64,000 nucleotides of DNA from NCBI RefSeq assembly GCF_019175385.1, contig NC_083342.1:122698376-122762375 (forward strand), written 5' to 3'. Every line of letters starts with the position of its first letter. Positions within the stretch are counted from its first letter, which is position 1. The DNA is from Lycium barbarum (Eukaryota; Streptophyta; Magnoliopsida; Solanales; Solanaceae). Shown here piece after piece: positions 43,554 to 55,234 of this stretch. The notes below the pieces were generated by a model, which saw only the letters and a list, made by a program, of their open reading frames with translations, was not told the origin of the DNA and ran no database searches. A program made the translations under genes and the position numbers.

Positions 43554-43831
43554 TTACAAACTTGTTTCTGATGTTCTATACTAGCTGTAAGTCTTTCTAT
43601 ATCTTCTCTTATACCGTGTAATTCCCAAGTTATAGCAGAGATTGTTTCTTCGTTAATCTGACTTTGTAAAAGTCTATTTTGTATTAGTGATGATAATATT
43701 TCAGAATTTATTATTTCTAAATATGCACTTAGGGCTTTTTCTACTTGTTGATTTTCTCGTCTTTTCTTTATATCTCTATATAAATACCAATGATTAATTT
43801 GTATTTGTCTGACAAAGGGTAGTGTTCTCAT
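43532..43831 (-). CDS. U7 ORF1, 99 aa
   Basis: Protein identical to U6 ORF1. Confidence 0.72.
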   Translation of the reverse strand: MRTLPFVRQIQINHWYLYRDIKKRRENQQVEKALSAYLEIINSEILSSLIQNRLLQSQINEETISAITWELHGIREDIERLTASIEHQKQVCKIKIPLG

Positions 43832-43901
43832 ACAATCAATATGGTCTAAATCGCTTTTGGTTTTTTAAAGTTTTTCTAGATTTTATATATCGTAGTAATT
43901 T

Positions 43902-44148
43902 ATACCAAAAGGGGATAGGGGGTTATATTTTTTGTTTCAATAGATATATAAGTCCTAAATATATAAGTTTTAATTTTTGTAGAAAGAAAGATAGAAATAT
44001 GGTATTGTGGTTTTTAGCTTATATGTTAAACAATCCTACTCGGTACTTCCTCACTCCTTGAATCTTCTTATCATGTAGGTGTTTTTCTTATTTTCTGCCT
44101 ATTCTCCCAATTTTTATATTTTTATATTTTTCGTTTTTTCATTTTTTC

Positions 44149-44194
<46 letters not shown>

Positions 44195-44407
44195 AAGTCT
44201 GTTTAGTTATGAATCTTTATTACACTGTTCATCTCTTTCTCTTAATCTTGGTTCTTAATATCCGTCTTCTTTAACCACACCCCGGTTACCATGGCCAACA
44301 TCGTCCTTTTATCATTTGGACATTAAAACGGCCTTTCAAACACCTAGGAATTTACAGGTTAATCCATCGAGTTCATTAAGAAATTAAGAGAATAACCATA
44401 TACTAAG
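43902..44407 (-). repeat. Leader block R, copy after PBS (U7)
   Basis: Full R between the U7 PBS and the ORF1 leader, same boundaries as in U6. Confidence 0.88.
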
Positions 44408-44437
44408 AAAATACAGATTTAGGTCCAAAATCTTCTC

Positions 44438-44449
44438 GCTCTGATACCA
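44438..44449 (-). promoter_or_regulatory. tRNA-iMet primer-binding site, U7
   Basis: Exact 12-base match. It lies 9652 bp from the U6 site, the period of the tandem array. Confidence 0.92.
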
Positions 44450-44690
44450 AAAGGGGATAGGGGGTTATATTTTTTGTTTCAATAGATATATAAGTCCTAA
44501 ATATATAAGTTTTAATTTTTGTAGAAAGAAAGATAGAAATATGGTATTGTGGTTTTTAGCTTATATGTTAAACAATCCTACTCGGTACTTCCTCACTCCT
44601 TGAATCTTCTTATCATGTAGGTGTTTTTCTTATTTTCTGCCTATTCTCCCAATTTTTATATTTTTATATTTTTCGTTTTTTCATTTTTTC

Positions 44691-44733
<43 letters not shown>

Positions 44734-44945
44734 AAGTCTGTTTAGTTATGAATCTTTATTACACTGTTCATCTCTTTCTCTTAATCTTGGTTCTTAATAT
44801 CCGTCTTCTTTAACCACACCCCGGTTACCATGGCCAACATCGTCCTTTTATCATTTGGACATTAAACGGCCTTTCAAACACCTAGGAATTTACAGGTTAA
44901 TCCATCGAGTTCATTAAGAAATTAAGAGAATAACCATATACTAAG
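44444..44945 (-). repeat. Leader block R, copy before PBS (left of gap)
   Basis: R with a private one-base deletion (ATTAAACGG for ATTAAAACGG near 44865), typical of the error-prone stretch approaching the N gap. Confidence 0.85.
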
Positions 44946-45609
44946 AGTAATAGATTCATAACAACAGGTAAGTAATTACTCAAACATAATATTTTAATTC
45001 AACATAATATTGAACATAAAATAATTTACATAGTAGGGAGATTAGTACAGAAAACATAGATAAAAACTTACATGTCTGAAGATGGAGAGAGGTTTCCCTT
45101 TCGGGGAACCCGAAAAACTACTTCACACTAAAAGAAAATTACTGGAAAGATTAAAACTATTTTACAGGGAAGTTATATTACAAAGGATTTTATTGGGAAA
45201 AGGAGTTGGGGCATTTTTGGAAGGGAAGAGGAATATGGAGTGGTGGTGAGAGAATTTTTTGTTGAAGGCTTTTTTGGTGATTGTGTCTTGCTTCTTGATC
45301 GATGTTAATTTTCTGATGCCCTCTTCTCTGCAAAACACTGCTATTTATAGGGGTCTGACGGACTTCAAATGCGGACTTCAAATTTGTGAAGAATCTTTTG
45401 AGTTCAGCCGGGTACTCTTAGGGCCCCATCGTCACATGAAACTTTTCAAAAGATACTTTATAATTTTGTCCGTTTGCTGAGCTGTCCCATTTCTAGATAA
45501 AACTACTACTTTATTACAGCTACTTTAATAAATCTGGTCTTCTTTTTCTGAACTGTCAACATTATTGCTCCAACGTGTCTTGAAAAATTACAAAGTCCAA
45601 AGTCAAAAG
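44946..45609 (-). promoter_or_regulatory. Partial promoter/leader region left of gap
   Basis: TATA box at 45342-45349. It shows several one-base deletions relative to all other copies (TGGTGGTG, CCCTCTTCTC, AATAAATCTGG, TTCTTTTTCTG). It breaks off in the promoter upstream region. Likely the low-quality end of a contig that duplicates 46975-47642. Confidence 0.8.
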
Positions 45610-46109
45610 NNNNNNNNNNNNNNNNNNNNNNNNNNNNNNNNNNNNNNNNNNNNNNNNNNNNNNNNNNNNNNNNNNNNNNNNNNNNNNNNNNNNNNNNNNN
45701 NNNNNNNNNNNNNNNNNNNNNNNNNNNNNNNNNNNNNNNNNNNNNNNNNNNNNNNNNNNNNNNNNNNNNNNNNNNNNNNNNNNNNNNNNNNNNNNNNNNN
45801 NNNNNNNNNNNNNNNNNNNNNNNNNNNNNNNNNNNNNNNNNNNNNNNNNNNNNNNNNNNNNNNNNNNNNNNNNNNNNNNNNNNNNNNNNNNNNNNNNNNN
45901 NNNNNNNNNNNNNNNNNNNNNNNNNNNNNNNNNNNNNNNNNNNNNNNNNNNNNNNNNNNNNNNNNNNNNNNNNNNNNNNNNNNNNNNNNNNNNNNNNNNN
46001 NNNNNNNNNNNNNNNNNNNNNNNNNNNNNNNNNNNNNNNNNNNNNNNNNNNNNNNNNNNNNNNNNNNNNNNNNNNNNNNNNNNNNNNNNNNNNNNNNNNN
46101 NNNNNNNNN
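45610..46109. other. Assembly gap, 500 N
   Basis: Exactly 500 N, a conventional placeholder. Open frames running across it are meaningless. Confidence 0.99.
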
Positions 46110-46174
46110 TTTCTTATTTTCTGCCTATTCTCCCAATTTTTATATTTTATATTTTTTCGTTTTTTCATTTTTTC

Positions 46175-46220
<46 letters not shown>

Positions 46221-46433
46221 AAGTCTGTTTAGTTATGAATCTTTATTACACTGTTCATCTCTTTCTCTTAATCTTGGTTCTTAATATCCGTCTTCTTTAA
46301 CCACACCCCGGTTACCATGGCCAACATCGTCCTTTTATCATTTGGACATTAAAACGGCCTTTCAAACACCTAGGAATTTACAGGTTAATCCATCGAGTTC
46401 ATTAAGAAATTAAGAGAATAACCATATACTAAG
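46110..46433 (-). repeat. Partial leader block R right of gap
   Basis: Begins mid-R at the gap edge and runs to CTAAG. Matches 44085-44407, with small indels beside the gap. Confidence 0.83.
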
Positions 46434-46464
46434 AAAATACAGATTTAGGTCCAAAAATCTTCTC

Positions 46465-46476
46465 GCTCTGATACCA
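46465..46476 (-). promoter_or_regulatory. tRNA-iMet primer-binding site right of gap
   Basis: Exact motif. Probably the same genomic site as 44438-44449, assembled twice. Confidence 0.88.
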
Positions 46477-46717
46477 AAAGGGGATAGGGGGTTATATTTT
46501 TTTGTTTCAATAGATATATAAGTCCTAAATATATAAGTTTTTAATTTTTGTAGAAAGAAAGATAGAAATATGGTATTGTGGTTTTTAGCTTATATGTTAA
46601 ACAATCCTACTCGGTACTTCCTCACTCCTTGAATCTTCTTATCATGTAGGTGTTTTTCTATTTTCTGCCTATTCTCCCAATTTTTATATTTTTATATTTT
46701 TCGTTTTTTCATTTTTC

Positions 46718-46761
<44 letters not shown>

Positions 46762-46974
46762 AAGTCTGTTTAGTTATGAATCTTATTACACTGTTCATCT
46801 CTTTCTCTTAATCTTGGTTCTTAATATCCGTCTTCTTTAACCCACACCCCGGTTACCATGGCCAACATCGTCCTTTTATCATTTGGACATTAAAACGGCC
46901 TTTCAAACACCTAGGAATTTACAGGTTAATCCATCGAGTTCATTAAGAAATTAAGAGAATAACCATATACTAAG
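46471..46974 (-). repeat. Leader block R, copy before PBS (U8 end)
   Basis: Full R with several private one-base indels (for example ATTTTTCG, CCCACACCCC) consistent with contig-end consensus errors. Confidence 0.85.
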
Positions 46975-47960
46975 AGTAATAGATTCATAACAACAGGTAA
47001 GTAATTACTCAAACATAATATTTTAATTCAACATAATATTGAACATAAAATAATTTACATAGTAGGGAGATTAGTACAGAAAACATAGATAAAAACTTAC
47101 ATGTCTGAAGATGGAGAGAGGTTTCCCTTTCGGGGAACCCGAAAAAACTACTTCACACTAAAGAAAATTACTGGAAAGATTAAAACTATTTTACAGGGAA
47201 GTTATATTACAAAGGATTTTATTGGGAAAAGGAGTTGGGGCATTTTTGGAAGGGAAGAGGAATATGGAGTGGTTGGTGAGAGAATTTTTTGTTGAAGGCT
47301 TTTTTGGTGATTGTGTCTTGCTTCTTGATCGATGTTAATTTTCTGATGCCCTCCTTCTCTGCAAAACACTGCTATTTATAGGGGTCTGACGGACTTCAAA
47401 TGCGGACTTCAAATTTGTGAAGAATCTTTTGAGTTCAGCCGGGTACTCTTAGGGCCCCATCGTCACATGAAACTTTTCAAAAGATACTTTATAATTTTGT
47501 CCGTTTGCTGAGCTGTCCCATTTCTAGATAAAACTACTACTTTATTACAGCTACTTTAATAAAATCTGGTCTTCTTTTTTCTGAACTGTCAACATTATTG
47601 CTCCAACGTGTCTTGAAAAATTACAAAGTCCAAAGTCAAAAGTCTTCTACCTCTATTATTGAGCTTGTCTCATCTCATTTTTCTAAAAGATGACTAATGT
47701 CCTTGTCTCTCTCTTTTCCATACCTTTGTCTTTAATTATTGATGCTTTTGTCATTTTTTTAATGTCCTTGTTTCTCTTTTCTATGTCTTTGTCCTCATGA
47801 TCCACCGAACTAAATCTTCCAAGTCATGACTTTCTTTCTACTTCACTTTGTCTTTTCCTTTCATGACTTTTTCTCTACTTCACCTTTGTCTTTTTCTTTC
47901 ATCTTTTCCTGAACCATGTCTTTTCAAATCTCTTTTTTTTTTTTTTTTTTTTTAACTGAT
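46975..47960 (-). promoter_or_regulatory. U8 intergenic region: promoter and leader start
   Basis: TATA box at 47373-47380. Has the unduplicated 10-bp motif. One inserted A and one lost A near 47140-47162 disturb the hairpin-proximal leader relative to other copies. Confidence 0.75.
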
Positions 47961-49199
47961 CTAAGTGTCTAAATTGTGTAGGGCAATTGAGTCAAAACTC
48001 ATGCCTGAATCTACATCATTTGGATCTTGCGAGTCTTGAAAATTAATATCTTCTCCTTCAAAATCTGAATGGACTGGTGACATCGCTTGTCTTGGAGATA
48101 ATTCTGGACTAGGATCTTTGACTATATATTTATCTTTTTCTTTTGTCTGAAAAAATCTTTCTAGTGTCTCTTTTACTATATTTTCTATTTTTTCATTTTT
48201 CTTCTTTTTTGCAAGTGTGCTTTTCCTTGTAGAAGCCGCTCCCTGCATAAGTGTCTTTGGTAGTCTCCGTCTGGTTTGGAGAGATGAACATCCCTCGTCT
48301 TCACTTTTTGGCAAAGTGACAGCCATTAACGGATTTGATAAGTCTTTACCGGCTACCGTTTGAACCGGACTAGCTGTATCTTTACCCGATACAGTGGGTC
48401 TAATTGCATTCATTGGGGAATGCACACCCGTCTCATCCATTTTTTTCTGAGATGGAGAACTCTGAGACTGCATCAATTCGAATTTTAATGCTTGTAGTCT
48501 TTGTTCTAATGTCTTCACCTGATCCAAGAGTTGCATTTTTTCTTGAACCAATGTCTCTTTTTGCTGGTTTAGTCTTTTGACTACATCAGTCATGGTAGAA
48601 CAATGGTCGCAAAAGATTATTTTGTCTGTGTCTTTTTGTACATTGTACTGGGGAATTTTGTCTGGGTTTTGTCTGAGAGCTGGAGAAATATAATAATTTG
48701 GACCCAATGTGCCTCTAGCATAATCTAATGCTTCAGTAAAATTATTAAATCCCTTAAAAAGAGGTTTTCTTATGTCTTTAATAGAGTCTACAACTTCTAT
48801 CCAAGTCTGAAAAATACCATTAGTTTTACCGTGAACTACAACATAAAATTTAAATTTTTTGTCTAAATTTCGGTCTGTAAAATATTGACAAAGTGCATTT
48901 ATAGTGGCTACAAAATGTTTAGCTCCGTCTTTTTTATTACGCGAAATCCATAAATTATCCACTAAGCATCTTTGTTGTCTATCTATTACATATTCTGGTA
49001 ATACTTTAAAAGTCCAATTTGATGGCTGATAGACTACTAAATTATTGGCTCCGAATTGTATTCTTTCTTCCATAGCATTTCTTTCTAATAAAGATGTAGG
49101 TCTAAAATGAAGGTTACCTAATACTGTCTGTCTGTATGTGTCTTGGGTTGAGGCTATGCCTTTCCCCTTGTCTGCTGTCTGAGAACTGGAAGGTCTCAT
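47961..49199 (-). CDS. U8 transactivator/viroplasmin (ORF5)
   Basis: Intact 412-aa TAV, protein identical to U7 and U9. Confidence 0.9.
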   Translation of the reverse strand: MRPSSSQTADKGKGIASTQDTYRQTVLGNLHFRPTSLLERNAMEERIQFGANNLVVYQPSNWTFKVLPEYVIDRQQRCLVDNLWISRNKKDGAKHFVATINALCQYFTDRNLDKKFKFYVVVHGKTNGIFQTWIEVVDSIKDIRKPLFKGFNNFTEALDYARGTLGPNYYISPALRQNPDKIPQYNVQKDTDKIIFCDHCSTMTDVVKRLNQQKETLVQEKMQLLDQVKTLEQRLQALKFELMQSQSSPSQKKMDETGVHSPMNAIRPTVSGKDTASPVQTVAGKDLSNPLMAVTLPKSEDEGCSSLQTRRRLPKTLMQGAASTRKSTLAKKKKNEKIENIVKETLERFFQTKEKDKYIVKDPSPELSPRQAMSPVHSDFEGEDINFQDSQDPNDVDSGMSFDSIALHNLDT

Positions 49200-49217
49200 G
49201 CTGTCCAAATAAAAAAT

Positions 49218-52200
49218 TTAGTTAGCAGTAATATTTAATCTACTTAATTGATCTGCTAAATTATTATCTTTTCCTTTTATATGTTCAAATTTTAAATTAT
49301 AAATTGAAATGGTATCTAAAAAATTTAGCCATCGTCTTCTACTACTATTTTTATCATTTATCTTTTGATAGAATTTAACTATAGCTTCACAGTATGTTCT
49401 AACTAGTATTTCTGGTTTATTTAAAATATATAGTCTGAAACTATTTAATCCATATATTACGGCTAAGATTTCTGCATCTATACTACTCATATTTCCTTTT
49501 TCTTTATACTTACCACTTTGATAAGCACATATCTTTTCTTCATTTTTATTACTATACTTACTAGGTTTTGCTTTTAATACTGCTCCCCATCCTTCAAAAC
49601 TACCGTCTGTTTCTATAATTAAATAGTCTGTTTCTAGTGGCATATTTAAATCTGGAATGTTTTTTATTTTTTCTTTTATTTTTTGTACTAATTTAATGTC
49701 TTCAGTATTAAAGTGTTTTTGACCATTTGATCCAGTCTTTGAATATAATGGTCCTGCTATTTTTCCTAAATCTTTTATAAAATTTCTAGCATAATTGACT
49801 ATTCCTAAAAATTTTTGTAATTCTTTAACATTGTCTAACTTGTCTGGCATTTCTAAAGCTTTTTTGGCTATATGAGGTTGTAATTTTATCTTACCTTCTC
49901 CTAGTACTACTCCTAAAAAGTTTATATAATTTTTACATAATTCCATTTTCTTTTTACTAATTATTATCCCATTTTCTACAAATAATCTAAATACCGTTTG
50001 TAGGTGTCCTAAATGTTCTTTAATATCTTTACTAAATACTAATATATCATCTACATATACTAATACAAACCTTTTATATTCTCCAAATATACTATCCATT
50101 TTTCTTTGAAAAATTGGTGGAGCTGTCTTTAATCCAAATGGCATTACTAACCATTCGAAATGTCCTTCAGGACAGGTGAATGCAGTCCATTCTATACTAT
50201 CTTCATGCATTCGTACCTGCCAATATCCTGATTTACAATCAAATTTGCTAAATATTTTCTTTCCTTGTATTCTATTTATTAGTTCTGTTTTGTCTGGTAA
50301 CTTATATCCATCTGTTCTAGTGTTATCATTAAGTCTTTTATAATTTATTACCATTCTTGCTTTTCCTCTTACTATTTCACTATGATTTCTTACCATAAAT
50401 GCTGCTGATCTATGTTTAGAAGTAGATCTCCGTATTACTCCTAAGTCCAATAGTTCTTTTATTTGTACTTTAAAATCTTCTACATCTTGATTTGTTGCTT
50501 CAATAGATGCTGTTTTAATTATATAGTCTGGATTTATTATATCTAATTTACATACAATCCTGTTATTTTTCCAGTGTTTTAATGGTTTTTCTCCAATAAT
50601 TTCTATTTCATCTAGAATTTTTATTATATTATCTAGGTCCTTTTGATTTTTTATTATTCCTATTTTTTCTATTCCTGTTTTAAAATTATATAACTCTGTC
50701 TCTATATCTATTAAAGTATAATCTTTTTCTAGCAACTCCTCTTCTTCTAGAATTTCTTTTTCTTCTAAAGTTAAATTTTTTATTTCTTGTTTTTCTTTAC
50801 AACATGTATTCTTTTCTTCACATTCTTTACAACAACTATCTTTTTTCTTTTGCAGGTCTGTGGTAGGGATCTTTTTATGACGAATCCTTGTTTCAGTCTT
50901 AAGAACTTGTACTGGTGTATGAGTAATATTTTTTAAGAAAATTACTCCATCTCTTGTAATCATACAGCTACCATTATTATGTAACATGAAGTCTAATCCT
51001 ATGACAAAGTCTACATTTATATTAAGGTCTCTTACCCATATCTTATCCATTTTATAACTTGGTTTGTAAAACTCTGAACATGTATTTATAAAGCTAATGT
51101 AGGCTTTATGAACATAATGTCTATATATATTATGGGTTCCATCCATTTGCATGGCCGCAACTGGTTTTTCTAGAATTTTTATTAAATTAGGTGGAACTAT
51201 TCTTTTATTTATTATGCACTTTGTGCACCCTGAATCTACTAATGCTAACGTTTCTATCTCATAATCATCTATTTTAATTCTTGCAAGTATTTTTATTGTT
51301 CCTAATTTTTTATCTTCATTACATACTAATGCTTCATGGTCTTCTATGCTCATTAATTCTGCTTGAGATTCTTCTGGTATTATTGTTAATGGTTTCATTA
51401 TTGGTTGTATATTTGATAATCTTATTTCTTCGTCTTCACTATCTACTTCTCTTTGTTTTCCTCTTTCTAGGTTACATAATCTGGTTTCTAGTTCATTTAT
51501 TCTTGTTTCTAATGTTATTATTCTTAGACTAATAGTAGGGTCTTCAATTTTCTTATGAGTTGTTTCTTTATTTATTTTTGTTTTAAATTCTTTTTCTATA
51601 CACATTGTACATCCTTCTATGTAACAATTTTTACATTTAACTCTTTTGTCTCTACTAGGATACCATTTACAAAAGAAACATGCATTACTATCCAATCCTT
51701 TATTTCGTTCAAACTCATGGTTACACTCTTCGGCTATATTTGCTAAATTATCCATTGCTTCTAAGTCTAGATTTTCTAATCCTATTTCATTAATTAATTC
51801 GTCTGCTTCTGAATCTGATGAGTCTGTTTTGATTTTTTCTTCAGTGTCTACACTTACTATAGAATATATGCTTTCTGTATCTGACATATATTCGTCTACA
51901 TTTATTAATGTTTCTTGAAAATCTTCAATTAGCTGGGAATTTCTTGTCTTATTATTTATTCTTTTTGGACATGTATTTGCTAAGTGTTCTACACTTCCAC
52001 AAGTGAAGCATTCTAATTTATTTCTATAATTTCTTTCTGTTCGATATTTTCTTACATGCCTATTTCTATCTAAATAAGGTTTTCTAGCTGATGATTTTCT
52101 AAGATAATATTTCTTTCTATTATATTGAGGATAATTTCTATTATACTGCGTTCGGTATTTTTTATGCTTTTTCTTTTTATAATTGTCTTTATCATAACTT

Positions 52201-53939
52201 TGTGTAGTGTAAACTACGCTTTTACAAAAGTTCATTTCATTTTCTTTTAACTGTTTTTGTATTTGTATATGAGTACATTTTTCTTGTAGTATATCCATTA
52301 TATGTTGTATTCTATGTCCTATGGACCACGTTAAATTAGGATTCTGCATTACTCCGTCTCTTTTATTCCATCTATCTTCTATTTCTCTTCCTAAGGCTCC
52401 TGGTAGTTTATTAAATAATTTTTTACCTAATTCTTGATCAAATGCATTTCCACTAATAGTACAGTAGTAAAAATAATCATTTAAAAATTTCTTAATATGA
52501 AACCAACTACTTATGCTTAGTTGTTCTAATTTTATTACTGCATTTCTTTGTAGTACTAATAATCCACTATTTGGATCTTCCCCTGTAATTAAAGTATGTA
52601 TTTTATTAGTAAAATTATATGGGTTTGCTCCCATGGATACTAGGTGTTGAAATTCCATTGGAAAATTTTCTTTATAAGCTTCCCATAAAGCTTTGGCTGA
52701 TTCTCCTAAAAATGTTTCTAAATATTTATACATTGTTTCTGCGTCTGTTTCACTATATGTTTTTATATAGTCTGCTACTACTATTCCTTTCCAAAGATCT
52801 ATCACTGAATTCCATCTTTGCGGGTCATGTGCTGCTATATTTAATATTTTACCTTTATTACCTCCTTCTTGAAGAATAATGGGTTCTTCTATAGGCATTC
52901 TTTTTCCTGATGGTTTGACATTATTTAAAGGTTCTCCTCCTGTTCTAAAAACTCTTCTTCTAGGTACATTTCCTGTGCTAGTATCTATAGTATATTGTTC
53001 TCCTGTTGTTCTTTGAAATGGACTAGAACTAGATGCACTAGATTCCATTAATTCTTTTTGGCTTATTATAGAGTCTATTTCTAGTTCGTCACCACTGTTT
53101 TGCATGTCTTCTAATATTTTATCAAAATCGTCTGATTTTCTTTGGTTTATCTGTTCTACTCTATATCCCCAATTATCAGTTCGGGCTTCACATAATTTAA
53201 AGTGACTTATGGTTTCTTCTATTGTTAATTCTCCTAACTTACATCCTTTACATTTAAAAAGCATATTTTTGTTTTCTTTTTGAAGTCTTTTTGCTTTTTC
53301 TATAGCTTCGTCTACCGCAAACTCGTCTTGTATTAATTCTATATTCATAAAAGTTGTGTCTGTAATTTCATTTTCGTCTAGAGTACTTTCTTCTTCTATG
53401 TCGTTTTGTGGCATATAATTATAATTAGTAAAACGTACAGATGTCTCTCCCTTAGAATTAGTGTACATTAGGTGAGATTCTGGCTGTAAAATCTTTTTTG
53501 TATTAAAATCCTCTAGATTCCATTCCATCCCTGCATATTCTTCAGGGTTTATTTTTATAGGCTTTATTAGTCTTATTCCTTTATTTCCCATTATTTCTAC
53601 TACATCTTCTACCTTAATTTTAAATTTTGTATTACTATTATTAGTCATTTTTCCTAGAAATCCTATGCATATTAATAAATTATTACCGTCACACATCTCT
53701 TCATATCCCTTGGTCTGTATTCCTATTTTTATGTGCTTTCCAAATTCTGCTAAATTCATTATAAAATCTGGGCTAATATAAAATATTCCTCCATTATTTG
53801 TCATGTCTACTTCCGTTAGTCCTATTATTGATTTTTTCATGTCTGACCATCTATCGTCATAAATTACTATTAAAGCTTTGGTTCCTAAGTTTTTTCTAGT
53901 TAGTCCTTTTAATCCTACTACTATTAATCCTATATGCAT
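49218..53939 (-). CDS. U8 polyprotein ORF4b, 1573 codons, RNase H Asp lost
   Basis: Protein identical to U7 ORF4b as far as I can see, including the Asp to Tyr change (base 49394). Confidence 0.9.
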   Translation of the reverse strand: MHIGLIVVGLKGLTRKNLGTKALIVIYDDRWSDMKKSIIGLTEVDMTNNGGIFYISPDFIMNLAEFGKHIKIGIQTKGYEEMCDGNNLLICIGFLGKMTNNSNTKFKIKVEDVVEIMGNKGIRLIKPIKINPEEYAGMEWNLEDFNTKKILQPESHLMYTNSKGETSVRFTNYNYMPQNDIEEESTLDENEITDTTFMNIELIQDEFAVDEAIEKAKRLQKENKNMLFKCKGCKLGELTIEETISHFKLCEARTDNWGYRVEQINQRKSDDFDKILEDMQNSGDELEIDSIISQKELMESSASSSSPFQRTTGEQYTIDTSTGNVPRRRVFRTGGEPLNNVKPSGKRMPIEEPIILQEGGNKGKILNIAAHDPQRWNSVIDLWKGIVVADYIKTYSETDAETMYKYLETFLGESAKALWEAYKENFPMEFQHLVSMGANPYNFTNKIHTLITGEDPNSGLLVLQRNAVIKLEQLSISSWFHIKKFLNDYFYYCTISGNAFDQELGKKLFNKLPGALGREIEDRWNKRDGVMQNPNLTWSIGHRIQHIMDILQEKCTHIQIQKQLKENEMNFCKSVVYTTQSYDKDNYKKKKHKKYRTQYNRNYPQYNRKKYYLRKSSARKPYLDRNRHVRKYRTERNYRNKLECFTCGSVEHLANTCPKRINNKTRNSQLIEDFQETLINVDEYMSDTESIYSIVSVDTEEKIKTDSSDSEADELINEIGLENLDLEAMDNLANIAEECNHEFERNKGLDSNACFFCKWYPSRDKRVKCKNCYIEGCTMCIEKEFKTKINKETTHKKIEDPTISLRIITLETRINELETRLCNLERGKQREVDSEDEEIRLSNIQPIMKPLTIIPEESQAELMSIEDHEALVCNEDKKLGTIKILARIKIDDYEIETLALVDSGCTKCIINKRIVPPNLIKILEKPVAAMQMDGTHNIYRHYVHKAYISFINTCSEFYKPSYKMDKIWVRDLNINVDFVIGLDFMLHNNGSCMITRDGVIFLKNITHTPVQVLKTETRIRHKKIPTTDLQKKKDSCCKECEEKNTCCKEKQEIKNLTLEEKEILEEEELLEKDYTLIDIETELYNFKTGIEKIGIIKNQKDLDNIIKILDEIEIIGEKPLKHWKNNRIVCKLDIINPDYIIKTASIEATNQDVEDFKVQIKELLDLGVIRRSTSKHRSAAFMVRNHSEIVRGKARMVINYKRLNDNTRTDGYKLPDKTELINRIQGKKIFSKFDCKSGYWQVRMHEDSIEWTAFTCPEGHFEWLVMPFGLKTAPPIFQRKMDSIFGEYKRFVLVYVDDILVFSKDIKEHLGHLQTVFRLFVENGIIISKKKMELCKNYINFLGVVLGEGKIKLQPHIAKKALEMPDKLDNVKELQKFLGIVNYARNFIKDLGKIAGPLYSKTGSNGQKHFNTEDIKLVQKIKEKIKNIPDLNMPLETDYLIIETDGSFEGWGAVLKAKPSKYSNKNEEKICAYQSGKYKEKGNMSSIDAEILAVIYGLNSFRLYILNKPEILVRTYCEAIVKFYQKINDKNSSRRRWLNFLDTISIYNLKFEHIKGKDNNLADQLSRLNITAN

Positions 53940-54315
53940 TAAACTTCTTCCAGTATTTTTTTATTTGTCTTACGGCTACTGGGTCTATTAAATTTATGGT
54001 AGTAATTTTAGTTCCTATGGCTGATATTTGTTCTTCTCTATAATGTCTATATAATTGAGCTGTACTTGAAAACTGTCTTATATTATATAGAGTTTTTGGA
54101 TTTAACAGTTTCAATTGGTTTTGTTGGAAAATTTGTATATCTCTATCTACGTCTATTACCTCACTTAACTGTTGATTATTTTCTTCTGGAGTTCTTCTAT
54201 TTAAAATTCTTGATAAGAAATTATTACTTATTCTATTATCTGAAAAATTTACTCTTTGTCTTTCTTGCCTTTCTGATCCTCCTTCGTTTCTTTGTCTAGT
54301 TGAAAGAAGGTCCAT
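53896..54315 (-). CDS. U8 ORF4a: polyprotein N-terminus, 139 aa
   Basis: 7-base A-run at 53956-53962. Otherwise as U6. Confidence 0.85.
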   Translation of the reverse strand: MDLLSTRQRNEGGSERQERQRVNFSDNRISNNFLSRILNRRTPEENNQQLSEVIDVDRDIQIFQQNQLKLLNPKTLYNIRQFSSTAQLYRHYREEQISAIGTKITTINLIDPVAVRQIKKYWKKFNAYRINSSRIKRTN

Positions 54316-54665
54316 TTTTGTGGTTTTCTAAGTACTTTAACTTTATCTTTTTGAGGTGTTATTTCTACCTTTTTTAATTGGTCTATTAATTCGTCAACTT
54401 CTTTATTTTTAAACGTCTCTTTATTTTTTTCTCTTTGTTGTTCAGTTAACCACGAAATGCGTTCGTCTAATAATTCTAACCTTGGTACTATTTTTTCTAT
54501 TTTCTTTATTATTTCTAATATTAATGAAATTGTAGTAGTATTTTGTTGTATTATTATTTGGTCCGATTTAGCGCTAGGTATATAATCTTTATAGTCTGCT
54601 GGTAAAGGTATAGATTTTTCTATTAATTTCGCGGCTTCTTCTTGAGCTAATGTTGATCTACTCAT
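54249..54665 (-). CDS. U8 ORF3, 138 aa
   Basis: Intact, protein identical to U6 ORF3. Confidence 0.8.
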   Translation of the reverse strand: MSRSTLAQEEAAKLIEKSIPLPADYKDYIPSAKSDQIIIQQNTTTISLILEIIKKIEKIVPRLELLDERISWLTEQQREKNKETFKNKEVDELIDQLKKVEITPQKDKVKVLRKPQKWTFFQLDKETKEDQKGKKDKE

Positions 54666-55234
54666 GAAAGAGTGATTTCTTTTAGTTCTGCTACTGTCTT
54701 TTTTAATTCTCTAATGTCACTAGTTAAAATTTCTATTTGTTGTGTTATTTTAGAGACTATGTGGGTTGTTTTTAGTTCTATTTCTTTTGGTTTTTCTATA
54801 ATAACTTTAACTAACTTTTCTATTTCTGTTTTTGTAGGTAATTTTTCTAGATTAAATTTATTAACTAGAGTCTGAACTTTCTTTTCTAATTCTAATTCTT
54901 GTGTTTTTAAGTAGTCTAGGTTTTGTTCTAATTTTTCAAAGGTTTTCTTTTGCTTAGTCTGAGATGTAGTTACTACTTCTAATATTCTAGCGATATCTTT
55001 ATTATTTTCTTGTGTTTTTTCACTGAAATTTATGACTAAATCTACTAATGTATTTAACTGTTTGTCTTCACTATGTAATATATGATCTCCGTTACTAAAG
55101 TTACACTTTATAATACTATGGTCTGTTAATGCTCTATACTTCTTTTCTGGGTATATTTTTAAGTCTAAGTATTCTAGATTTTTTAAGATATCTATCTCTC
55201 TAGCTTTATTTATTATCCTAACGGGATTTTTATT
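54662..55234 (-). CDS. U8 ORF2, AUG-less
   Basis: Open over the same 190 codons as U6, ending in the ATGA overlap. Confidence 0.7.
   Translation of the reverse strand, partial: NKNPVRIINKAREIDILKNLEYLDLKIYPEKKYRALTDHSIIKCNFSNGDHILHSEDKQLNTLVDLVINFSEKTQENNKDIARILEVVTTSQTKQKKTFEKLEQNLDYLKTQELELEKKVQTLVNKFNLEKLPTKTEIEKLVKVIIEKPKEIELKTTHIVSKITQQIEILTSDIRELKKTVAELKEITLS

Noticed and set aside
45506..46218. Two frames of about 220 codons across the N gap
   Set aside because: They consist mostly of N. The flanks are leader and promoter sequence.
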